A stretch of 64,000 nt of DNA. Source: Chitinophagales bacterium (GTDB lineage: Bacteria; Bacteroidota; Bacteroidia; Chitinophagales; Chitinophagaceae). Made by a program: the position numbers and the translations under genes. Shown piece by piece: positions 26,992 through 35,313 of this stretch (its first letter is position 1; the number at the start of each line of letters is the position of its first letter). Location of the stretch: contig JAFLBL010000002.1 in the NCBI GenBank assembly GCA_017303855.1, forward strand, positions 124,001-188,000, read 5' to 3'. Below the pieces are notes generated by a model that saw only the letters and a program-made list of their open reading frames with translations, was not told the origin of the DNA and did not search any database.

Positions 26992-28017
26992 ATGATTAAT
27001 CCTATAAGAACAACAGTCGTTGGCAGTTATCCATTTCCCGGCTGGCTGGAATTTGCCACAAAGAATCTGCAGCAGTTTGGTGCCGCCGATATAAATGAAA
27101 TGATTGAAGACGCGGTGATCGCGGCTATTCATGACCAGGTAACGGCAGGGCTGGATGTAATTACAGATGGCGAGCAGACGAGACTGGATTTTAATTTATC
27201 CTTTTATGGTTTTATAAAAGGGATTGAAAACAACGAAACCGAAACCCGGAAGTTCGGGCCGGCGGCGCATGATCAGCGGGGCAAAAACAGTATTGTGGGT
27301 GAACTGACAGCGCCGGCAGGTTTAGGTGCGGTTAAAGAATTTCAACGGCTGCAGCGGCTGGCACCGGCCGGCCCGGTATTAAAAGCCAGTGTGCCCGGTC
27401 CGTATACGCTGAGTGGCCGGTTAATGCCAAATGATATGTATAAAGACCGGTATGAAATAACAGAGGCCCTGTTGCCCATTGTCCGTTCTGAACTGGAAGC
27501 ATTGGTGGATGCCGGGTGTACGGAGATTACCGTTGATGAACCTTCCATGAGTTGCTATGCGTATAAAGAAGACACGAAGCGTTTTGTGGATATTTTCAAC
27601 CGTACGGTAAAGCCGGTCGTGGGGAAATGCAACCTCAGTACCCATCTGTGTTTCGGTAATTTTAAAGGCCGCCCCGTAGGTTACCGGAGTATCAAACCCA
27701 TGCTGCCCGATTTCCTGGATATGAACGTAGATGAGATTCATATTGAAATGGCCAACCGGGAATTCGCAGAAGTGAATTTATTACAGGCTTTTGCAGAAAA
27801 AATGAATGTGGCCGTAGGGGTTATAGACGTAAAGAACTACTATATAGAGACAGTGGAGGATGTGGCGGAACGTATCCGGAAATGTCTGCAATTTGTTCCG
27901 GCGGAAAAATTGTCTGTGGCTCCCGATTGCGGATTAAGTCAGACGGCGCGCTGGGCGTCGCGTCAGAAATTAACCAATATGGTACTGGGTGCGCAAAAAG
28001 TAAGGGAGAGTTTATAA
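26992..28017 (+). CDS. Stand-alone MetE C-terminal-domain methyltransferase (core-MetE-like)
   Basis: This 341-residue protein corresponds to the C-terminal catalytic barrel of cobalamin-independent methionine synthase, without the N-terminal half (full MetE is about 750 residues). It begins RTTVVGSYPFPGWLE, then DVITDGEQTRLDF and TVDEPSMSCYAY. The zinc ligands are all present: H218 and C220 in STHLCFGN, E252 in DEIHIEMANRE, and C313 in PDCGLSQTAR. So it should bind Zn and activate a thiol for methyl transfer. It is only one base from the NagB gene, so it belongs to the sugar operon, where a methyltransferase of this type is unexpected. Methionine synthesis or a methyl-transfer step on a sugar-derived compound are both possible. 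Confidence 0.9.
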   Translation: MINPIRTTVVGSYPFPGWLEFATKNLQQFGAADINEMIEDAVIAAIHDQVTAGLDVITDGEQTRLDFNLSFYGFIKGIENNETETRKFGPAAHDQRGKNSIVGELTAPAGLGAVKEFQRLQRLAPAGPVLKASVPGPYTLSGRLMPNDMYKDRYEITEALLPIVRSELEALVDAGCTEITVDEPSMSCYAYKEDTKRFVDIFNRTVKPVVGKCNLSTHLCFGNFKGRPVGYRSIKPMLPDFLDMNVDEIHIEMANREFAEVNLLQAFAEKMNVAVGVIDVKNYYIETVEDVAERIRKCLQFVPAEKLSVAPDCGLSQTARWASRQKLTNMVLGAQKVRESL

Positions 28018-28018
28018 A

Positions 28019-28747
28019 ATGGAATGCAGAATATTTGATAATTACAATGACTTGTCTGATGCGGCTGCTGAATTGATTCTTGGTATTGTGGAACGGAAAC
28101 CGGAAGCGGTCCTTTGTTTTGCCACCGGTAATTCACCGGTTGGTACCTACAAGGCATTGGCCGGGATGGCCAAAGAAAGAGGTACCGATTTCAGTCAGTG
28201 CTTTTGTTTCGGATTAGATGAATGGCTGGGCGTGCCTCCTGAAAAAAGTGGCAGCTGTCATTACCTGTTATTTGACCAGGTCTTTCGTCCGCTGGGTATA
28301 AAAGAAGAACAAACACATCTTTTTAACGGCATGACCACCGATGTAACTACCGAGTGCAGGATCATGAACGGAGAGATCGAACATGTGGGCGGTATTGACT
28401 GTATGCTGGTAGGTATCGGGCTCAACGGACATATCGGCTTTAATGAACCCGGTGTGGATATGGAATCCGGGGCGCATGAACAGGAACTGCATGAGTCAAC
28501 GCTTGCCTCCGGTCAGTTATACTTTAATGAACCAACGGCTATTGCCAAAGGCATTACACTGGGGATGGGCCAGGTTATGAATGCACGTACCCTGTTAATA
28601 CTGGCCAATGGAAAAAGCAAAGCGGAAATTATTCATAAAGCCTGTGAAGGTCCTGTAACGAATGATGTGCCGGCCAGTTATATGCAGAAACACCGGCATG
28701 CCGTTCTGATGATTGACAAAGAAGCCGCCGCCGCACTAAGTAAATAA
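28019..28747 (+). CDS. nagB: Glucosamine-6-phosphate deaminase/6-phosphogluconolactonase family (NagB-like)
   Basis: This 242-residue protein has the NagB/SugarP isomerase fold: ATGNSPVGTYKAL (phosphate loop) near residue 36, FGLDEWLGVPPEKSGSC with the active-site Asp, and GIGLNGHIGFNEPG (catalytic His region), followed by a HESTLASGQ segment. The final TNDVPASYMQKHRH matches GlcN-6-P deaminases more than lactonases. The expected reaction is glucosamine-6-phosphate to fructose-6-phosphate plus ammonia. In this operon the true substrate may be a different amino- or keto-sugar phosphate produced by the ROK kinase. The stop abuts the next ATG. Confidence 0.85.
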   Translation: MECRIFDNYNDLSDAAAELILGIVERKPEAVLCFATGNSPVGTYKALAGMAKERGTDFSQCFCFGLDEWLGVPPEKSGSCHYLLFDQVFRPLGIKEEQTHLFNGMTTDVTTECRIMNGEIEHVGGIDCMLVGIGLNGHIGFNEPGVDMESGAHEQELHESTLASGQLYFNEPTAIAKGITLGMGQVMNARTLLILANGKSKAEIIHKACEGPVTNDVPASYMQKHRHAVLMIDKEAAAALSK

Positions 28748-29602
28748 ATGGAACTGATTAGCGCCATATTAAAAGAAGAAGCCCTGCTGGCTGACATGGA
28801 CAGCCTTATGGATGATCCGGGACTGCATGGCTGGTGGCTGGGGCAAAGCGGTTTTTTATTTCAGTGGAAAGGGAAGCGGGTTTTAGTGGATCCTTATCTG
28901 TCTGATTCACTCACGGAGAAATACCTGCATACCGGCAAACCACATACACGGATGAGTGAGCGGGTGATCCGTCCGGAATTGTTACGGAATATTACCGTCG
29001 TCACGTCCAGTCATAACCATACCGATCACCTGGATGCGGCTACCCTGGTACCTTTACTGGCGAATAATCCGGGACTGACTTTCATTATTCCGGAAGCCAA
29101 CCGGTCATTTGTAGCAGAGCGGGTGAAATGCGGAGTCGATTTTCCAACAGGCTTAAATGACGGGCAATCGGCAGAGGTACAAGGGATTCATTTTTATGGT
29201 ATACCGGCCAGGCATAATGAAATTGAACGGGATGAAAACGGGAATTGCCGGTATATGGGTTATGTAATCCGGTTTGGCGACTTTTCCATTTATCACAGTG
29301 GTGATACGCTCTGGTTTGACGAACTGCCGGAGCTACTCCGTCCGTTTTCTATTGATCTGGCGATATTGCCCATCAATGGGAATAAACCGGAACGGAATGT
29401 GGCCGGCAACCTGGATCATGTAGAAGCGGTGAAACTGGCAAAGGCTTTAGGGGTGAAGTTGGTGATTCCCTGTCATTACGATATGTTTTCATTTAATACT
29501 GCCGATGTACAGGATTTTGTGAAAGAAGCAGAACAGGAAGGACAAGGATACTGCGTATTGCGGGGAGGAGAACGCTATTCTTTTAATGTAAATAAACACT
29601 GA
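28748..29602 (+). CDS. MBL-fold metallo-hydrolase (UlaG-like)
   Basis: This 284-residue protein has a metallo-beta-lactamase fold. GWWLGQSGFLFQWKGKRVLVD opens the fold, the metal motif HxHxDH is present in SSHNHTDHLDA (~94-100), and later ligands are in IPARHNEIE, SIYHSGDTLWF and IPCHYDMF. It is closest in layout to UlaG-type lactonases, which open sugar-acid lactones. That would fit after the GMC or Gfo/Idh dehydrogenases, whose products are often lactones. The gene abuts nagB with no gap and its TGA overlaps the DoxX ATG by one base. Confidence 0.87.
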   Translation: MELISAILKEEALLADMDSLMDDPGLHGWWLGQSGFLFQWKGKRVLVDPYLSDSLTEKYLHTGKPHTRMSERVIRPELLRNITVVTSSHNHTDHLDAATLVPLLANNPGLTFIIPEANRSFVAERVKCGVDFPTGLNDGQSAEVQGIHFYGIPARHNEIERDENGNCRYMGYVIRFGDFSIYHSGDTLWFDELPELLRPFSIDLAILPINGNKPERNVAGNLDHVEAVKLAKALGVKLVIPCHYDMFSFNTADVQDFVKEAEQEGQGYCVLRGGERYSFNVNKH

Positions 29603-30030
29603 TGCTTCGATTTTTTTCAGCTGAGCCGGTACGTTTATCCTGGGGTATTGCCCTGATGAGGATCATTACGGGTGCATTCCTGATCTTTCATGGCTGGGAA
29701 TGTTTTGTTGCAGAAAAAATGAACATGTATACAGGCTGGTTTACGGATCGTCATTATGCCGAACCGGCTGCCTGGGCCTATGCGGGAAAGATCGCTGAGT
29801 TGCTGGCTGGTACCGGTTTTGTACTGGGACTACTGACCAGGGTTGCTGCTTTGGGTTCTATCGCTGCTTTTGCCGGTATTATCTTTCTGCTGGGTGATAA
29901 AGGAAAAATATTTGAATCGGATCAACATCCCTTTCTTTTTATACTGATCAGTGTGCTGTTTCTTTTCACAGGTCCCGGTGCCCTGAGTCTGGATAGTATA
30001 ATCTTCAAAACTAAAAAACGCCGTTACTGA
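29602..30030 (+). CDS. DoxX-family membrane protein
   Basis: The 142-residue protein has four predicted transmembrane helices (~14-32, 57-78, 82-103, 112-132), beginning LMRIITGAFLIFHGWECF, the usual DoxX start. DoxX proteins are small integral membrane proteins of uncertain function, sometimes paired with dehydrogenases or quinone-linked oxidases. Here it precedes a GMC oxidoreductase by two bases, so it might provide membrane anchoring or an electron route for that enzyme. This is inference. Confidence 0.88.
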   Translation: MLRFFSAEPVRLSWGIALMRIITGAFLIFHGWECFVAEKMNMYTGWFTDRHYAEPAAWAYAGKIAELLAGTGFVLGLLTRVAALGSIAAFAGIIFLLGDKGKIFESDQHPFLFILISVLFLFTGPGALSLDSIIFKTKKRRY

Positions 30031-30032
30031 TC

Positions 30033-31748
30033 ATGTCTGATACTTCATCTGTACATATCAATACAAAGGGTGTGGCTGCCAACAGTTATGATGCCATTGT
30101 TATTGGCAGTGGCATCAGTGGTGGCTGGGCGGCTAAAGAGCTTTGTGAAAAAGGACTAAAGACGCTGGTACTGGAAAGAGGACGCCCGGTAGATCATATA
30201 AAAGATTATCCTACGGCTACGCTTTCCCGTTGGGAGCTGCCTCATCGCGGCGCCATTACCCGCGAAACGCGTGATCAGAATCCGCTGATCAGTAAAGCGG
30301 CCGGTTATAGTGAAGACACGGAACATTTTTTTATTAAGGATGCCGATCATCCTTACATACAAGAGAAACCCTTCGATTGGGTACGGGGTTACCAGGTAGG
30401 AGGCAAATCACTGACCTGGGGAAGGGCCTGTGCCCGCTGGAGTCCGTATGATTTTACCGCCCCGGAACGGTATGGCTACGGACAATCCTTCCCGATCGGC
30501 TATGATGAGATCAAAGACTGGTACAGTCATGTCGAAAAATTTATTGGCGTATGCGGCAGTTATGATGGTATACCTTCCATGCCGGATGGTGAATTCCTGA
30601 CGGCCTATGAACTGAATGCAGCCGAGAAGCATCTGCAAAAAGTAGTGAAAGAAAAATTCAACCGGCACTATGTATCGGGCAGGTGGGCGCATATCACCGA
30701 TCCGCAGCAGATCCACCTGGAGCAGGGGCGTGCACAATGTCAGAACAGGAATTTATGTATGCGGGGTTGTCCGCTGGGTGGTTATTTCAGTTCCAATTCC
30801 TCCACACTTCCCTGGGCTGCCAAAACAGGTAATCTCACTATCCGTCCGCATTCCGTAGTGCATTCGATCATCTACGATGAGCAAAAACAGAAAGCCACCG
30901 GGGTGCGCGTGATCGATGCGCAAACGCATAAAGCCATGGAGTTTTTTGCCCCGGTTATTTTTTGTAATGCTTCGGCACTGAACACCAATCTCATTTTGCT
31001 GAATTCCACTTCTTCCCGTTTTCCCAACGGGCTGGGTAATGACAATGGATTATTGGGGAAATATATCTGTTTTCATAATTACCGGGGCAGTATGAATGGA
31101 GATCTGGACGGAATGGAAGACCTTTATTATAAAGTTTCCAAACCCGCTGAATGTATTGTGGCCAATTTCAGCAACCTGGAAAAAAGGGATAAAGATTTTT
31201 ACGGGGGCTATGTGATTTACTCCGGTGGTTACCGGGAAAAACTGAGTGATAAGCATGTACAGCCATTGCTGGGTGCCGGTTTTAAAGAAGCCATCAGCGA
31301 ACCGGGTACCTGGGGCGTGTATATGTATATGCAGGGCGAAACGATTGCAAAAGAATCGAATCATGTACGGCTGAGCAGGGATAAAAAGGATCAGTGGGGT
31401 ATTCCTTTGCTGATCACCTCTGTAGGCTATGATGATAATGACGATAAAATGGTGAAGGATTTCCTGGAACAGGGGCAGCTGATGCTGGAAGCAGCCGGTG
31501 TAAAAAATATAAACACAAACGACAGCGGACAGGCGCCCGGGCTGGATATACATGAAATGGGTGGGGTGCGCATGGGAAAAGATCCAAAGACTTCTTTACT
31601 CAATGAATGGAACCAGCTGCATCATTGTAAAAACGTCTTTGTTACGGATGGCGCCTGTATGACGAGTACGGGCAGTCAGAGTCCGTCGATTTTGTATATG
31701 GCGTTTACGGCGAGAGCGGCGGAGTACGCGGTGAGTGGTGAGTGGTGA
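30033..31748 (+). CDS. GMC-family FAD-dependent oxidoreductase
   Basis: This 571-residue protein has an N-terminal FAD motif AIVIGSGISGGWAAKELCEKG ending in an acidic strand (VLERGR) near residues 20-50, and VGGKSLTWGRACARW (GMC N-terminal). It also has a four-Cys segment QCQNRNLCMRGCPLGGYF, a C-terminal GMC domain HEMGGVRMG, and VTDGACMTSTGSQSPS. The Cys-rich loop and absence of a signal peptide resemble the cytoplasmic or cofactor-translocated GMC dehydrogenases that oxidise sugars, for example to 3-keto-sugars or lactones. The last five codons, including the stop, lie inside a GTGAGTG heptad array. Confidence 0.9.
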   Translation: MSDTSSVHINTKGVAANSYDAIVIGSGISGGWAAKELCEKGLKTLVLERGRPVDHIKDYPTATLSRWELPHRGAITRETRDQNPLISKAAGYSEDTEHFFIKDADHPYIQEKPFDWVRGYQVGGKSLTWGRACARWSPYDFTAPERYGYGQSFPIGYDEIKDWYSHVEKFIGVCGSYDGIPSMPDGEFLTAYELNAAEKHLQKVVKEKFNRHYVSGRWAHITDPQQIHLEQGRAQCQNRNLCMRGCPLGGYFSSNSSTLPWAAKTGNLTIRPHSVVHSIIYDEQKQKATGVRVIDAQTHKAMEFFAPVIFCNASALNTNLILLNSTSSRFPNGLGNDNGLLGKYICFHNYRGSMNGDLDGMEDLYYKVSKPAECIVANFSNLEKRDKDFYGGYVIYSGGYREKLSDKHVQPLLGAGFKEAISEPGTWGVYMYMQGETIAKESNHVRLSRDKKDQWGIPLLITSVGYDDNDDKMVKDFLEQGQLMLEAAGVKNINTNDSGQAPGLDIHEMGGVRMGKDPKTSLLNEWNQLHHCKNVFVTDGACMTSTGSQSPSILYMAFTARAAEYAVSGEW

Positions 31749-31765
31749 GTGGTGAGTAGTGAGTC
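31731..31765. repeat. GTGAGTG heptad array over the GMC stop codon
   Basis: Five in-phase heptads: GTGAGTG three times, then GTGAGTA, GTGAGTC. The gene's last codons (V-S-G-E-W-stop) are read from the array itself; the TGA is at 31746-31748. Confidence 0.85.
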
Positions 31766-31795
31766 GGGAGATAGTATTAAGAATAAAATTTCTAT

Positions 31796-33571
31796 ATGAT
31801 AAAGCATTGCAGAACGATAGGGTTGTTTTTACTTTTTACTTTTGAATTTTTACTTTCTCACGGTCAGCAGAAGACCTACTGCAATCCGGTAAATATTGAT
31901 TACGGGTATACGCCTATTCCGAATTTCAGTGATTGGGGACGGCACCGGGCTACGGCCGATCCGGTGATCGTATTGTATAAAGGCGATTATTATTTATTCA
32001 GCACCAATCAGTGGGGATACTGGTGGAGTCCGGATATGCTGAACTGGAATTTTATTTCAAAAAAATTCCTGCGCCCCTGGAATGAAGGCTATGATGAACT
32101 CTGTGCACCCGGGGTGGGCATTATCGGTGATACCATGATTGTTTTTGGTTCTACCTATACCAGCAAGTTTACAATGTGGATGAGTACCAATCCCAAGGCG
32201 AATGACTGGAAACCATTGGTTGATTCTTTTGATATCGGCGGCTGGGATCCTTCCTTTTTTACCGATGATGACGGTAAATTTTATATGTACAACGGAAGCA
32301 GTAATAAATTTCCGATGTATGGTATTGAGCTGAACCGGAAAACCATGCAGCCTGTTGGTACCCGCAAGGAAATGTACCTGCTGGAGCCCTGGCGGTTTGG
32401 CTGGCAGCGGTTCGGAGAGCATATGGATAATACCTTCCTTGATCCGTTTATTGAAGGTTCGCATATGACCAAATACAAGGGAAAATATTATCTGCAGTAT
32501 GGGGCACCGGGTACGGAGTTCAGCGGCTATGCGGATGGATTATTGGTGGGCCATCATCCGCTGGGTTCTTTTGAAGCGCAAAGTGATCCGTTGAGTATCA
32601 AACTCGGTGGTTTTGTGCGGGGCGCAGGTCATGGAACTACATTTATTGATAAATTCAATCAGTACTGGCATGTGTCCACCACGGTGGTGTCGGTGAAGAA
32701 TACCTTTGAACGAAGGATTGGTATCTGGCCTGTAGGTTTTGATCAGGATGATAAAATGTTTTGCAACACCACATTCGGTGATTACCCGCATTTTATTCCC
32801 GCCCCCGGTATTGATGGTTCGCAATATGGAAAGGAAGGTAAATCACCTTACTTTACCGGGTGGATGTTACTCAATTATAATAAACCGGTACAGGTGTCCT
32901 CCACCCTGGGTGGATATGTGCCCAATAATGCGGTGGATGAATTAACCAAAACATACTGGAGTGCAAAAACGGGTGATAAAGGGGAATGGATACAAACCGA
33001 CCTGGGCAATATCTCTACGGTGAATGCGGTACAGCTCAATTACGCCGATCAGGATGTGGCACAGGATCGGTTAGGTAAATGGCCCGGACAGTTTCATCAG
33101 TATAAACTGTGGTATTCGGCAGACGGGAAAAAATGGACCATCCTCGTGGATAAGAGCCAGCACCAGGCGGACGTGCCGCATGATTATGTGGAATTGCCCA
33201 AAGCCGTACAAGCCCGGTATATTAAACTCGAGAATATCCATATGCCGACCGGTAAATTTGCCATCAGCGGATTGCGGGTATTTGGTAATGGCAATGGTGC
33301 GAAGCCGGATGCCGTGCAGGGCTTTATTGTATTGCGTACGGAGAAGGATAAGCGCAGTGCCTTTATCAAATGGCGCCCGGTAGATAATGCCTTTGCCTAT
33401 AATATTTACTATGGTACGCATCCCGATAAATTATACACCAGCATCATGGTGCATTCCAATAATGAGTACTGGATGAAGGCCATGGACTCGCAGAAACCCT
33501 ATTACTACTGTATTGAAGCCGTAAATGAAAACGGCACCAGTGAACGGACGAAAATTATTAAAGTGGATTAA
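31796..33571 (+). CDS. Secreted GH43-like five-bladed hydrolase with discoidin and Fn3-like domains
   Basis: The 591-residue product has a signal peptide (IGLFLLFTFEFLLSHGQQ). Residues ~20-345 resemble GH43/GH117-type five-bladed propellers: RATADPVIVLYKGDYYLFST with the first catalytic Asp, GGWDPSFFTDDDGKFYMYNG, and IEGSHMTKYKGKYYLQYG with a Glu in the acid position. Residues ~360-500 form an F5/8 type C (discoidin) carbohydrate-binding domain (VDELTKTYWSAK, then GEWIQTDLG). Residues ~505-591 form a fibronectin III-like domain. The linkage cut is unknown; it may remove side chains from the imported glucan. It starts 47 bp after the GMC gene, just beyond the heptad array. Confidence 0.85.
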   Translation: MIKHCRTIGLFLLFTFEFLLSHGQQKTYCNPVNIDYGYTPIPNFSDWGRHRATADPVIVLYKGDYYLFSTNQWGYWWSPDMLNWNFISKKFLRPWNEGYDELCAPGVGIIGDTMIVFGSTYTSKFTMWMSTNPKANDWKPLVDSFDIGGWDPSFFTDDDGKFYMYNGSSNKFPMYGIELNRKTMQPVGTRKEMYLLEPWRFGWQRFGEHMDNTFLDPFIEGSHMTKYKGKYYLQYGAPGTEFSGYADGLLVGHHPLGSFEAQSDPLSIKLGGFVRGAGHGTTFIDKFNQYWHVSTTVVSVKNTFERRIGIWPVGFDQDDKMFCNTTFGDYPHFIPAPGIDGSQYGKEGKSPYFTGWMLLNYNKPVQVSSTLGGYVPNNAVDELTKTYWSAKTGDKGEWIQTDLGNISTVNAVQLNYADQDVAQDRLGKWPGQFHQYKLWYSADGKKWTILVDKSQHQADVPHDYVELPKAVQARYIKLENIHMPTGKFAISGLRVFGNGNGAKPDAVQGFIVLRTEKDKRSAFIKWRPVDNAFAYNIYYGTHPDKLYTSIMVHSNNEYWMKAMDSQKPYYYCIEAVNENGTSERTKIIKVD

Positions 33572-33572
33572 T

Positions 33573-34235
33573 ATGAAAAAACTCTTCCTGTTATTACTCG
33601 CAGTACCCGTATTGTCTTTCACGGCCCGGTCACAGGGCAATATACCTTTCTGGAAAGAAGTACAATCGTTGAAGCAAAAAGACAGCTTGTCGTTTCCCGC
33701 TCCCGGCCAGACTTTATTTATCGGCAGTTCTTCTTTCACCCTGTGGAAGGATGCATCCGATTATTTCCCCAAACACAAAATTCTGAACCGTGCTTTTGGC
33801 GGATCCACCCTGCTGGATATGATCCGCTTCCGGTATGATGTACTCTTTCCGTATCAGCCAAAGCAGATTGTATTGTATTGCGGCGAAAATGATTTTGCAT
33901 CCAGTGATACCGTAACAGTAGCCATGGTGGTGCAGCGGTTTACTACATTTTATTCCCTGCTTCGTGCCCGGTATCCGAAAACGCCTTTTTTGTATGTTTC
34001 CATGAAGCCCAGTCCGAGCCGGGCTCATTTGCTGGAAAAGTATAAAGAAGCCAACGGACAGATAGCCGCCTTTCTCCGGAACGAAAAGAGAGCGGCTTAT
34101 GCGGATGTGTATTCAAAAATGCTGAAGGACGATGGAAGTCCGATGGATGATATTTTTCTGCAGGACCGCCTGCATATGAATGCCAAAGGATATGCCATCT
34201 GGAAAAAAGTGCTGGAACCGTTGCTTAAAAAATAA
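33573..34235 (+). CDS. Secreted SGNH/GDSL-type esterase
   Basis: The protein has about 220 residues. Start is the ATG at 33573, two bases... one base after the preceding stop, giving signal peptide MKKLFLLLLAVPVLSFTARS; the frame is open further upstream within the GH43-like gene but that is not a start. SGNH blocks are in order: FIGSSSFTLW (nucleophile Ser, block I), AFGGSTLLDM (Gly, block II), LYCGENDFAS (Asn, block III), and DRLHMNAKGY (Asp-x-x-His, block V). Such enzymes remove O-acyl groups (acetyl or succinyl) from polysaccharides. In this locus it would strip ester decorations so that the glucanases can act. Confidence 0.9.
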   Translation: MKKLFLLLLAVPVLSFTARSQGNIPFWKEVQSLKQKDSLSFPAPGQTLFIGSSSFTLWKDASDYFPKHKILNRAFGGSTLLDMIRFRYDVLFPYQPKQIVLYCGENDFASSDTVTVAMVVQRFTTFYSLLRARYPKTPFLYVSMKPSPSRAHLLEKYKEANGQIAAFLRNEKRAAYADVYSKMLKDDGSPMDDIFLQDRLHMNAKGYAIWKKVLEPLLKK

Positions 34236-34241
34236 TAACGC

Positions 34242-35288
34242 ATGAGACCTGTAACTACATTGATCGTTTTACTGACAGCACTTGCCTCCTGTACGGAACA
34301 AAAGAAAGAAGTGCCCGTAACTAAAATTGCATTTGGCTCCTGTGGCTACCAGGACGACCCGCAACCGGTACTGACCCTTGCCGCGGAACAAAAACCGGAC
34401 GCCTTTGTATTCCTGGGAGATAATATTTACGGCGATACCGATAATATGGATACCCTGCGGGCTAAATACAACCGGCTGGGGGCTAAACCGGAGTATCAGC
34501 AACTCGCAGCAGCTGCGAAGATCTTCGCTACATGGGATGATCATGATTACGGAAGAAATGACTCCGGGAAATGGTATCCGTATAAAGAGGAGTCGAAAAA
34601 GATCTTTATGGATTTTTTTAAAGAACCCGACAGCAGTGAAAGAAGAAAACATGCCGGTATCTATAAAACGGAGTATATACATGCGGGCGATAAAATCGTT
34701 CAGGTGATCCTGCTCGATGTCCGCTCCTTCCGTAGCGATCTGCGGTTGTATCAGAAAGGGGATACTCTTCCCTATGGCGGTTTCTTTTATAACCCCGATT
34801 ATTATCCGCAGACTTCACCCGACAGCACATTGCTGGGTGCGGAACAATGGGCCTGGCTGGAAGCGGAGTTGAAAAAACCGGCCGACCTGCGGCTGATCGG
34901 CAGCGGCTCCCAGTTCAGTATTGAATACAACGGGTATGAAGCATGGGCCAATTTTCCCCATGAACAAAAAAAATTGCTCAACCTGATTAAAAGTACAAAG
35001 GCCAGTCATGTACTGTTCCTCAGCGGCGATGTACACTATGCGGAAATATCCCGAATCAAAGAGGAGGGGCTCTATCCCATTTATGATATTACATCGAGCG
35101 GAATAACCAGTACCTGGAGTTTTGCCACACAAAATAAAAACCGGATAGAAGGTCCGGTGATGGATAACCATTTCGGTTTACTGACTGTTACCTGGGAAAA
35201 AGACCCTGTGATCCGGATGGAGATCATTGATAAAAACCGGAACAGCCGGATTGAGTATACGATAATGGGAAGTGAAATAAGTTTCTAA
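34242..35288 (+). CDS. PhoD-like alkaline phosphatase/phosphodiesterase, lipoprotein
   Basis: This 348-residue lipoprotein (signal ending LTALASC) has metallophosphatase motifs of the PhoD type: IAFGSCGYQ, FVFLGDNIYGDT, IFATWDDHDYGRND, and the closing SGDVHYAEIS. PhoD enzymes cleave phosphodiesters and monoesters, for example teichoic acids, with Ca/Fe. It sits between an SGNH esterase and the GH3 glucosidase, both exported, suggesting it removes phosphate-containing groups such as phosphoglycerol from the glycan. That role is inferred from context only. Confidence 0.88.
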   Translation: MRPVTTLIVLLTALASCTEQKKEVPVTKIAFGSCGYQDDPQPVLTLAAEQKPDAFVFLGDNIYGDTDNMDTLRAKYNRLGAKPEYQQLAAAAKIFATWDDHDYGRNDSGKWYPYKEESKKIFMDFFKEPDSSERRKHAGIYKTEYIHAGDKIVQVILLDVRSFRSDLRLYQKGDTLPYGGFFYNPDYYPQTSPDSTLLGAEQWAWLEAELKKPADLRLIGSGSQFSIEYNGYEAWANFPHEQKKLLNLIKSTKASHVLFLSGDVHYAEISRIKEEGLYPIYDITSSGITSTWSFATQNKNRIEGPVMDNHFGLLTVTWEKDPVIRMEIIDKNRNSRIEYTIMGSEISF

Positions 35289-35313
35289 ATTTGACAATTA
35301 TAAATATCTACAC

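Noticed and set aside
28019..28747. Loss of a catalytic Asp in the NagB-like protein (Asn in GLNGHIGF)
   Set aside because: Asn at this position also occurs, as far as I recall, in active Gram-positive NagB enzymes, so it is not evidence of inactivity.
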